Shown here: one piece after another, positions 1-9,117 of the stretch | Numbering within the stretch: the stretch's first letter is position 1 | Layout: the number at the start of each line of letters is the position of its first letter | Assembly (NCBI GenBank): GCA_010909165.1 | Contig: MU008221.1 | Span: 124,001-188,000, forward strand | DNA length: 64,000 bases | From: Anthoceros angustus | Lineage: Eukaryota; Streptophyta; Anthocerotopsida; Anthocerotales; Anthocerotaceae | Reading direction: 5' to 3' | Position numbers and translations under genes: made by a program | Notes under the pieces: model-generated | What the model was told of the DNA's origin: nothing | The model's input: only the letters and a program-made list of their open reading frames with translations | Databases searched by the model: none

Positions 1-62
1 CTGCCCTCTTCTGCTGCTGCTGCTGGTCCTGCCCTCTGCTGCTGCTATTGCTCCTACCCTCT
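1..62. repeat. CTG/GCTGCTATT-type microsatellite
   Basis: The window opens with imperfect CTG triplets mixed with TGCTATTG-like units. They read as Leu/Cys runs in any frame, so the short open frames that start here are probably by-products of the repeat. No function is inferred. Confidence 0.7.
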
Positions 63-309
63 ATTGTTACTATTGTTGTTGCTGCCCTTTGCAAGATGCT
101 GTGTGCGACTTTCGCAAGCGGACCAGCCGAGCGCACACTATGTCCCGTATCGCGTATGAAGTGGTTCGATCCCAAGGGAATGTTTCATGCCTACACCTCC
201 AACCCCCTACTTCTAACTTCTTTGGGTTGAACTCCGACAAGTCAAACCCCGTCACTAGCAAATCTGCACCGGACTCCAAGTCCGGCCCAGGCCTGCTTGG
301 TCGTCTCAC

Positions 310-890
310 GTTTTAGGAAACCCTCGAGATGACGAACGGCGTCTCATGCCCATCGGCGCTCAAGGGCTGCCGCCTGGAAGTGCCTAGGCGAGAGGCGCAC
401 ACGGTTCACGTGGGTCACTAGGCGTTGTGTTATTCGATGGATTAACAACCAACGCTATAATTTTTCAAGAGGGGAAATATACATACCCGCTTCGATTGGA
501 ACAAAATCCCTTTGACGGATTAGACAACCTCTTCGAAGTGCTGGAACTGCCTAGTTATGAAAATCAGCATACTCTTCGTTAGTCCAAATGTTCAGTAAAG
601 GGTAGAATTTATAGCAGTAACCCCCCCTACGGACCAAAACATGGCACTGGCTGGCCGGCGTCCTCATGAATCCAAACCAGCCCAACTGTTTTACTCACAT
701 TTGTGAACATAAAAAACGGTTTGACTTAAAAGGTTCGGAGACAACAAAGACATACAAGAAGTTGCCATACAGGCGTTACAAGCTATGATTAAAATCTACT
801 ACCTCAAATGCATGAAGGAGGAATTGCTACACGGAGTCTACGATGGTCCCTCATTAGGGCTTATTTGCGAGTCGACCATCTCCTACGCGG
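310..890. other. No recognisable gene
   Basis: This stretch has no convincing coding frame, RNA gene or repeat copy elsewhere in the window. It ends where the 0.8-kb tandem duplication begins. Confidence 0.5.
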
Positions 891-894
891 AGAC

Positions 895-2480
895 TGAGTC
901 CAAAACAACTGCCACATTACGTATACGTTCCATCTCCTGGGCGTCAAAGCTGTCATTCTCCCCTAATGTATGCTTGTCTTCATTGATATTATTCTTTGGG
1001 TCGGCCCAGAAGAGCAGTAGAAGGCAAAGTTCGTGCGGGCACAAGTAAGCGGTGGGCGGGAGGAGGAAGTAGAGGTGTGAGGTCAAGGTAAGTGGTTGCT
1101 GACCTCTGAACATTGTCAAGTAAAGAAAAGTAAGTTAAAGGTAAGATAAAGGTGAAATATAGTTAAATATAGATATAGAAGGTAAAACATTATTTTATTG
1201 AAACTTTGACTCTCTCACATCTCTCAAAAGTAACCAAGTGTACCACAGCCATATGGTACTAAAGTATACCACCCAACCATGCTTGGACCCTCCAACAGCG
1301 ACGTTTCATGTCTCCCTTCTCTCTAGCAGCAGAAGCAAGCTTAGAGCTCGGATCCCCTGAATGGAGGTGAGGGATCCTTGCACAATCTCGCTCCAAGCTA
1401 CTTTAGATAGGAATCCTGCAATTTGAGCAATATCCCTGCTAACTTGAGAAGTTCCTATGAGAATGGTTGATTTGGAGCAAGCATCATGCTCACGAATTCT
1501 CTTTCTTAACATTTCCTGGTAGACAAGGTGCGTTGAATTCTCTTTTCTACATTAGTCGATTTGTCTTGATGCTTGCTCAAAGCGGTTGAGACAAATTGTG
1601 GCCGATGTAGAGATGGTGCCTCGTCTGGGACAGGCACTGAAAATCGACTTCACGGCTTGATTAACGGTGGAGGCTAGAATCGAGATCGAGTCCAAAACAA
1701 TCGCCACATTACATCGTTCCATCTCAAGGCGTCAAACATCATTCTCCCTAATGTATGCTTGTCTTCATTGATATTATTCTTTGGGTCGGCCCAGAAGAGC
1801 AGTAGAAGGCAAAGTTCGTGCGGGCACAAGTAAGCAGGTGGAGGCGGGAGGAGGAAGTAGAGGGTGTGAGGCCGAAGGTAAGTGGTTGCTGACCTCTGAA
1901 CATTGTCAAGTAAAGAAAAGTAAGTTAAAGGTAAGATAAAGGTGAAATATAGTTAAATATAGATATAGAAGGTAAAACATTATTTTATTGAAACTTTGAC
2001 TCTCACATCTCTCAAAAGTAACCAAGTGTACCACACCATATGGTACTAAAGTATACCACCCAACCATGCTTGGACCCTCCAATGACGTTTCATGTCTCCC
2101 TTCTCTAGCGTGACAAGCTTAGAGCTCGGATCCCCTGAATGGAGGTGAGGGATCCTTGCACAATCTCGCTCCAAGCTACTTTAGATAGGAATCCTGCAAT
2201 TTGAGCAATATCCCTGCTAACTTGAGAAGTTCCTATGAGAATGGTTGATTTGGAGCAAGCATCATGCTCACGAATTCTCTTTCTTAACATTTCCTGGTAG
2301 ACAAGGTGCGTTGAATTCTCTTTTCTACATTAGTCGATTTGTCTTGATGCTTGCTGCTCAAAGCAGATTTGAGACAAATTGTGGCCGATGTAGCGGTAGA
2401 GATGGTGCCTCGTCTGGGACAGGCACTGAAAATCGACTTCACAGCTTGATTAACAGGTGGAGGCTAGAATCGAGATCAGG
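895..2480. repeat. Tandem duplication, two units of about 0.8 kb
   Basis: The segment from about 895 to 1689 is repeated at about 1690 to 2480. Both copies contain the same AT-rich core (around 1080-1215 and 1870-2000) and the same block with the frame on the minus strand that starts MLRKRIREHDACSKS. That frame runs 68 residues in copy one and 61 in copy two and matches no family I know. The copies differ by short indels and substitutions, mostly in GC-rich patches. The segment lies next to a copia remnant and could belong to it, but nothing in it proves this. Confidence 0.8.
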
Positions 2481-2576
2481 ATTCTAGTTTCTGCTTGCGC
2501 AACAAGCCCAAAATAGGGCGTCGGTTTGGAGATTGAGGGGTCGTTGCCTTTGTACCCATGCACGACCAGTAACAAC

Positions 2577-2872
2577 TCAGTGCCTTTTAGCAAAGTGATG
2601 AAGTGCCAATTCAGGGTAGTTAGCCTCGTAGAGGTCTAGGATTGTGTCAACATGAAGGCCCGCATAAGGATGAGCTCGCGGTCGTCCTGATCGGCACCTT
2701 CTATCACCAATCGATCCTTGACGATGTCCTCTATTGTAGCCACCCCGTCTCGGCATTGTGCCACAAATTAAAAAAAGAGCAAACCATGCTCTAATACCAT
2801 GAGAATATCGTGAGAGCAAAGGATGTCACCAAAATTGTGTGTGTCAATAATAATAAAAAGTTGTGTACATAG
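2577..2872 (-). mobile_element. Ty1/copia retrotransposon remnant (LTR end, primer site, start of gag)
   Basis: On the minus strand an LTR-like end is followed by TGGTATTAGAGC (complement of 2788-2799). This is close to the TGGTATCAGAGC initiator-Met tRNA primer site typical of plant copia elements. Just downstream a minus frame opens with MPRRGGYNRGHRQGS and continues with a short helical segment (residues like HVDTILDLYEANYPELALHH), as expected for a copia gag N-terminus. No protease, integrase or reverse transcriptase follows, so only a fragment survives. Its outer edge at about 2872 coincides with the point where the first N cassette loses its first 300 bases, so this insertion probably truncated that cassette. 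Confidence 0.45.
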
Positions 2873-3899
2873 TATGTTCAAGTGACCATAACCCAAACGA
2901 TGTGACTATTCAATAGATGACTATAAATTAAACATTAACCCCTCCGCAAGTAAGTGAGTACAGGCGTCCTCCATTCTTAACATATGCACCCATGTGAACG
3001 CACACAAAATCGCGGATTGCGTGCTGTGATGGGCGAGCTGGAATGAGACAAGAGAGCGCTCTGTCCGTTCTAAGAACAGCCAAGCTGTCCTACACATACA
3101 TGGGTGCGTTCTCCATTCTGTTAGCTTTTGCATCGGCAAGAGCTTCCCTGTTTCCTTGTTAAAGAGGTTTGTGGGCATTGCCCCAACCCAATAATTTTTA
3201 GAAGAATTGACCCCCGGACAGTTCTCGAGTTGAATCTATGATATTCTCGGTGGTTTTCTCTATATATGTGCATAGATGTGTAGTTCATTTGTAGATAGAG
3301 GGTGTGAGTTTTAATACTTGTTATAGAATTTACTAGTTCGGTCATGGCATTATGGGTGGGCTCTGATATCTTCCTTTATCATATTGAGTATTATCATTGA
3401 TTTTGTTTTCAATGATCATCATGACAACGAATTCAAGAGTTCGATCAAGGTGTTTTATCGAGAATATTCCCAAGGCTATGCATGTTATCAATCGACCATT
3501 TGTGAAGTCTTATACAATATGTACATGTTGGTTTTGCTCTTGTTTTATACTGTTTTAAGAATGTAATAAGGGTAATGGTAATTATTGATAAGAGTTCATA
3601 AACGTCTTCATTTTTCCTTTTTGACAATAATTTTATGACTTTCGAGCATTATTGATTGTGTAAAATTTGAAGATCAACTCGGTTTCAAGATCCTATTATA
3701 AGGGAACATTATAAGGTTAAAAATTCATCTACACCGCTTTTATTCAATGTTTGGATTGATGACCTTGATGCATGTAGATGTCTTAAACCATGTCTCATAT
3801 TTCCAATGCCACTAATGCTTTGTGAAGGAGGATGCTCTATAAAGGAGATTGGATATGTCTTAAAGCGATATTCTAATGTTTTCATTGTGATGCTACATA

Positions 3900-5364
3900 C
3901 GGAAGAATGGACTTAAGAAAAGTACTTCATTGCTTTCTAAAGGATTTTGAAAATAAGCACCCAAACATGACTATATCTCATGTTTTCAAAAGAGGTTGGA
4001 CGTTGTCCTCCAGGATGTGTTCCTATAGCTCGAGTGATACATCCAGAATGAATTGATTTGGAGCGAGAGCGATCTTTTAAACGGAGGTCTACCTATTTTA
4101 GCAATGGTCGTACGAGTTCTAAAAACATTGATGACCGACCTCCTGCCGATCGTTGGGTAAGTTTTCTAGTTGAGTGTTTGCGTACAAACATATATGTCAT
4201 GTTGTCTTTTAACTTTCAATCGTTCGAGATGGTAGAAATATTGAATACATTTGCACACATAGATCCATGTATGGATATACATATTATTGTGGACTAATGT
4301 TGATCTTTTAGAAATAAATATAGAATTGACTACCTTGTACCTTTTGACTTTGGGCATGCATGGGTTAATGGATTTTAGATCGTTTGATGACTTCTCACAA
4401 GCCTACGGAATAGCTACAACAATGAATGTTTATCAACCACCAGTGAGATCTTATGATGAAAATGATTTCTCAAATGGACAAATATGGGTGCAAAATTATG
4501 GAAGCATTCATCAATCAATGGAAGTTGGATGGCACGTAAGTGTTGTAATTTTATCTTGCTTTCATTTCGAGATCTATAGTCGCATTTGTAAAATTTTAAG
4601 TTGTGGTATTCTATAGGTGTATCCATATAAGTACGATGGTACGGGAAATGAAGATCGACCACATTTTTTATATTTTGGACGGTGATTTAAATTTTCTATA
4701 CCTCCTTTATTGAAATTACAATCTTGTACTTTGAATTGTAAGTTTTGTGTTTTATGTTTTGAAACGTGTTGATGATGAGACGGACTCCTATGAGGATGGA
4801 TGCTATAATTTAGAATGCTCGGGGTTTATTTTTGTGGGTGAAAGCCCAATGATACGTTATCCTTTTCAAACACAAGATCTTGTGATGTAGGTTTTAGAGT
4901 TTCTATTGAAGTGGATAAAGACGGAGATTGGATATTAGATGTAAATAGCCAAGCAGTTGGATATTGGCCAAAAGATATATTTAGAGATGGTGGATTGTCG
5001 AATCTAGTAATTTCTTGTCGTTCGGAGGTGAAGTTGTCCGGACGAGAGGGTCGACAAGATATATCAATGCCAATGGAAGTGGGAATTCGGCTCAAGGATT
5101 CAAAATTTTGAGGGAGCATATCACAGAGAGATATGTGTGCTTTATGAAGGTGGAACTTTTAACGGTATTATAAATCGCGTCCTTGTAGACGGGCCAAACG
5201 AGGGTGAGGCACAAGATCCTATCATTTACGATGTTGGGTATGAAAATGGAGATGATGCAAATGGTGGTGAAACATGGGTGACTTATGGAGGTCCCGGTGA
5301 AGGGCCAATTTCATATAACCTTTCCAATGAGCTAGCATTGAACTTAGTCCCATATAGTATGTAG
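3900..5364 (+). pseudogene. Neprosin-like (DUF239) secreted peptidase, broken, copy 1
   Basis: Neprosins are plant secreted glutamic peptidases with an N-terminal propeptide domain. A propeptide-like exon ends at a GTAAGT donor at 4157 (residues like FKRGWTLSSRMC, then RSFKRR). The next exon reads AYGIATTMNVYQPP, QIWVQNYGS and EVGWH and ends at a GTAAGT donor at 4536. A short exon starts at 4617 after TATAG and reads VYPYKYDGTGNEDRPHF. Further on come DGCYNLECSGFIFVG (about 4797-4850) and DKDGDWILDVNSQAVGYWP (about 4914-4970), all typical of the neprosin catalytic domain. The Glu in EVGWH and the Glu in the SEV segment near 5030 sit where the two catalytic glutamates are expected. A frameshift lies near 4880 and more follow before the stop at 5362. 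No start codon or signal peptide was located. Confidence 0.7.
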
Positions 5365-5689
5365 TTGGTAGAATGAGATTAGCATATGTAAATGTGAACT
5401 CAAGCAAAATATATGACAATCATAAACTTCCATGATATTGTTCCGTCTAACTTATCACAGGATTGAGAAAGGTTTTAGCCGTGAAGGACAAAGTTAATCA
5501 CGAGTCTACGATGGAGATAGCACTGAGCTAACTGATCCCTTGGCGGAGGGCCGTGTCGGTGTAGAACATTGGCGTAAGCATGAGGGTAGCTAGCTAGGAG
5601 GTTAGGTTAGCTTGAGAGACTAACTTAAGATTAATTAATTAGAGTCCGGCAAAGTCTAGTCAAGAACACGTCAGTTTGAACACGTGCGC
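5365..5689. other. Spacer between the neprosin-like and PR-1 genes
   Basis: About 325 bases conserved in all three N cassettes, containing TTAATTAATTAG near 5630. No coding frame is convincing. It may hold the PR-1 promoter and 5' end, but no TATA box or start codon could be assigned. Confidence 0.4.
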
Positions 5690-6254
5690 GAACAGCCACG
5701 TTCACAAGTTCGCAATCACCTAGAGATTCTCCCGTTCTAGGCTTGCCGCGCTCCTCGTGCCCCCCGGTCGCCCAAGATCCAAGAGACTCTCCCATTCCAG
5801 GAATGTTCTCACCGCGATCCCTAGTAAGCCTCACTTGTGGGAAACCACCGGTAGGACAGACAATGCAATGGTGCACTCCACGGCCAGACGGGGAGAATTT
5901 GTTCTGGGGCTATGGCGCTCCACCGCGGTGATGCAGTGCGGTCACGCGTGGACCAGTGAGGAGAAGTACTAAAACTACGCCACTAACAGCTGCGCCTCGG
6001 GCCGGATGTGTGGACGTTACACCCAAGTGCTTGCTTGGTGCACTCGCTCTCATCCTTTTATTCCGACTGCGTCGCAGTTGGAACGAGCTCAGGAGCCTGC
6101 TTGGATTCTCCTCCACATTCCGGGTTGGTTTAACTATTGTTGGACTGGCAGCTCATGCAGGTTGTGTGGAAATCGACAACCCATCTGGGATGTGCAACAA
6201 TCAACTGTAAAGATTCTTCCATCTTCATCATCTGCAGCTACAACCCACCAGGGA
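5690..6254 (+). pseudogene. PR-1 (CAP superfamily), broken, copy 1a
   Basis: PR-1 proteins are small secreted CAP-domain defence proteins. The N-terminal part is degraded: a segment like SPKIQETL resembles the usual PPLVWSPKL region. Then come an AMVHS-like segment near 5868, GENLFWG near 5899, an AWTSEEKYYNYAT-like segment and CGRYTQ (6009-6026). Across an intron of 134 bases (6027-6160, GT...AG) the second exon reads VVWKSTTHLGCATINC, then FIICSYNPPG, and stops matching at the duplication border near 6254. Frameshifts separate these blocks. The CAP motif normally reads CGHYTQ; the histidine is Arg here and in every copy in the window. Confidence 0.7.
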
Positions 6255-6676
6255 CAGACAACGCAATCTGGTGCACTCCACGGCCAGACGGGGAGAATTT
6301 GTTCTGGGGCTATTGGCGCTCCACCGCAGGTGATGCAGTGCGGTCACGCGTGGACCAGTGAGGAGAAGTACTAAAACTACGCCACTAACAGCTGCGCCGG
6401 ATGTGTGACGTTACACCCAAGTGCTTGCTTGGTGCACTCGCTCTCATCCTTTTATTTCGACTGCGTCACAGTTGGAACGAGCTCGCAGGAGCCTGCTTGG
6501 ATTCTCCTCCACATTCCGGGTTGGCTTAACTATTGTTGGACTGGCAGCTCATGCAGGTTGTGTGGAAATCGACAACCCATCTAGGATGTGCAACAATCAA
6601 CTGTAAAGATTCTTCCATCTTCATCATCTGCAGCTACAACCCACCAGGGAACTACATTGGAGAGAAGCCCTACTAA
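6255..6676 (+). pseudogene. PR-1 (CAP superfamily), broken, copy 1b from a tandem duplication
   Basis: A direct repeat of the 3' two thirds of copy 1a. It starts at the segment before GENLFWG, repeats the first exon, an intron (6421-6556, GT...AG) and the second exon VVWKSTTHLGCATINC. Unlike 1a it reaches the natural C-terminus, PPGNYIGEKPY followed by TAA (6674-6676). The P-x-G-N-x5-P-Y end matches the C-terminal CAPE peptide of plant PR-1 proteins. A base missing before the ACGTTAC segment breaks the frame ahead of the tyrosine of the CAP motif. Confidence 0.7.
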
Positions 6677-6961
6677 GTTCAGTGTCTCGGCATTGGGGTG
6701 CATGAGCAGATAAGAGAAGCTTCCATTTTGCTCTCGCTCTGCTTGCGTTGTGCACGGGTACTTTGAAAGGACCCAGGTTGTCATTGGGGTATGTGAGCAG
6801 ATCCGAGAACCTCCGATATTGCTCCCGATGCTTGCACTGTTGGTGCAAGTACTTTCCAACCCATTTCGGAGGACTTAGATTGTTAGAAGTTAATGATTTA
6901 TTTTGCTTTCGGAATTGTGAAAGGTCTTGTCTGCTAGCCTAATGGTACACAGGAAAGACCG
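6677..6961. other. 3' end of cassette N, no gene
   Basis: Sequence downstream of PR-1 that is conserved in all three cassettes up to GGAAAGACCG. No coding frame is supported. It is presumably PR-1 3' flank. Confidence 0.5.
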
Positions 6962-7171
6962 TCCTCCAAGAGTCTTCAAGAAGATTCTTGAACTAGCCTG
7001 GTCTGGCTAGCCAATCTGCCGGGCATTAATGCTTATGGTAAGCCCATCCTTCTAACAATCTTACGACCATTCAGTGTTGTGCGCTGATTTGTGTCGTTGC
7101 GAGGATGTGCTCTCCGAGGGCTCCAAGACTTGAATAAATGAGCTTCGTGCTCTGTTCAGGGCATTTGTTGG

Positions 7172-7840
7172 ATCCTTATTGTGTCCACAATTTCCATGGA
7201 GTGTAGTACAGTATGTTCATGTTGTCCCACTGTGTGTTCAAGTGTGGCTAACCAGATATGGATTGAAAATCTTGCTCACTTGGGATTGTTTGTTGCTCAA
7301 TGTCCTGCTTGGTTTCCACGCTTTAAACAGCTTGGTCTGCAACAGTTTCTGCATGATGGCCGTCTGAAAGGGAGAGCTTGACATCGATTACGGCATGAAG
7401 GTAGCAAAGGCTTTGGAACTAAAGACTGTTGGTTATCTCTGCAATCAACATGCTCTTCATGAACAAGGAAGAGAAACAAGACTTGAACAAGAGCAAGGAC
7501 GTCCCAGGCAACTATAAGGGACGGACTGTGAGTAACTTAGCTGGAACCGTTGTCACTTCTACTGCAGATGACTGCTCTCCCTCCTTGATTGCTCATGCTG
7601 GTCGATTTTGTCAGGCAACCTAGGGCCACGTTTTTGGTGTTAAGGGAGGAAAACTGTTGACTATCGACATAAGAACTTTCCAAATCATCCAGCCAGTATC
7701 TAATGTGGACGCTTGTGGCCTTGACACAAGTCTCATCAAGCATGTCCCAGGTGGTGACAAGGGCAATAGGCTTGTGGCGATGCTTGTAGCACATAACAAG
7801 GGCATTTGCCGCCATAGGATTTTGGATGTGCACTTCTAGT
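7172..7840 (+). pseudogene. M-unit protein 1, unknown family, broken
   Basis: Coding-like blocks on the + strand, in shifting frames, read IWIENLAHLGLFVAQCP, FPRFKQLG, HDGRLKGRA, INMLFMNKEEKQDLNKS, GNYKGRTVSNLAGTVVTST and LIAHAGRFC, and end with LVAMLVAHNKGICRHRIL. The direction is supported by a diverged relative at 38990-39400 that aligns in the same strand and order (AGRF, KGGKLL, DACGLD, KHVPGGDKG, AHNKGIC). I do not recognise the family. The minus frame of 98 residues across 7537-7833 is probably its shadow, although it is uninterrupted. Confidence 0.4.
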
Positions 7841-8978
7841 CGAGAAATTTAGACTCAATGAGCAATTTACTAATGAATTTAGGTAGATACAGATCAATTA
7901 AACACATAGAATAATTACAATCAAGAACATACATTAAACTATGCATGCTATGAAAAACAACTTAAGTCACTTATGAAACATCGTGACCTAATCAAACGAC
8001 GTAACCCTAATGAAAAGGCATGTTACTAAATATTTTAACTTAACTAAACTACTAAACTCTAATCATCTACCCAACACACATATTCCTTTACTCCCACTTG
8101 TTGGTAATGATTTCTTGTACAGTCTTCGGTCTGCTGGAGGCTATCCGTGAGACGGTGATTCAGCTGTGTCTTCACTTTCAAGCTCCATAGCCATCATCTC
8201 ACATGCTCGATTCGCCTCGCATTCTGTCAAATGAACAAGGAAGAGAAACAAGACTTGAACAAGAGCAAGGACGTCCCAGGCAACTATAAGGGACGGGAGT
8301 AACTTAGCTGGAACCGTTGTCACTTCTACTGCTGCAGTAGACTGCTCTCCTCCTTGATTGCTCAGCTGGTCGATTTTGTCAGCAACCTAGGGCCACGTTT
8401 TTGGTGTTAAGGGAGGAAAACTGTTGACTATCGACATAAGAACTTTCCAAATCATCCACCCAGCGTATCTAATGTGGACGCTTGTGGCCTTGACCCAAGT
8501 CTCATCAAGCATGTCCTGTGGTGACAAGGGCAATAGGCTTGTATGGTGCTTGTAGCACATAACAAGGGCATTTGCCGCCATAGGATTTTGGATGTGCACT
8601 TCTGAGAAATTTAGACTCAATGAGCAATTTACTAATGAATTTAGGTAGATACAAATCAATTAAACAATAATTACAATCAATTGAACATACATTAAACTAT
8701 GCATGCTATGAAAACAACTTAAGTCACTTATGAAACATCGTGACCTAATCAAACGACGTAACCCTAATGAAAAGGCATGTTACTAAATATTTTAACTTAA
8801 CTAAACTACGAACCCTAATCATCTACCCAACACACATATTCCTTTACTCCCACTTGTTGGTAATGATTTCTGTACGCCTTCTATTGGAGGCTATCCGTGA
8901 GACGGTGATTCAGCTGTGTCTTCACTTTCAAGCTCCATAGCCATCATCTCCTGTACTCGGTTACGCTCTCGCATTCCT
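7440..8978. repeat. Internal tandem duplication in forward M (two units of about 0.76 kb)
   Basis: The block starting near 7455 (GAACAAGGAAGAGAAACAAG) recurs at 8231, and the block around 8128-8200 recurs at 8886-8955. The second copy duplicates the C-terminal half of M-unit protein 1 and its AT-rich 3' flank. The reverse M (33000-33660) has this block once, so the duplication is specific to the forward copy. Confidence 0.8.
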
Positions 8979-9117
8979 GTCAAATCTGAACAAGATGCTA
9001 TGTGCTAGTGTGAAGCTGGCAGAGATGAGGTGTGCGTGCCATATAACGCTGGCGTTTTTCATTTCACTCTCACTCCCCGAGCTACTGCAACACAGGATCG
9101 CTTTTCTTCTCACCACC

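Larger units (their letters stand above)
2873..6961 (+). repeat. Cassette N, copy 1 (neprosin-like + PR-1), 5'-truncated
   Basis: This is the first of three directly oriented copies of a 4-kb unit. It begins inside the unit, at the block reading TTCAAGTGACCATAACCC, and lacks roughly the first 300 bases present in copies 2 and 3. It holds a broken neprosin-like gene and a broken PR-1 gene and ends at GGAAAGACCG, where unit M begins. Compared with the other copies it also has an internal tandem duplication of the PR-1 gene. Confidence 0.85.
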
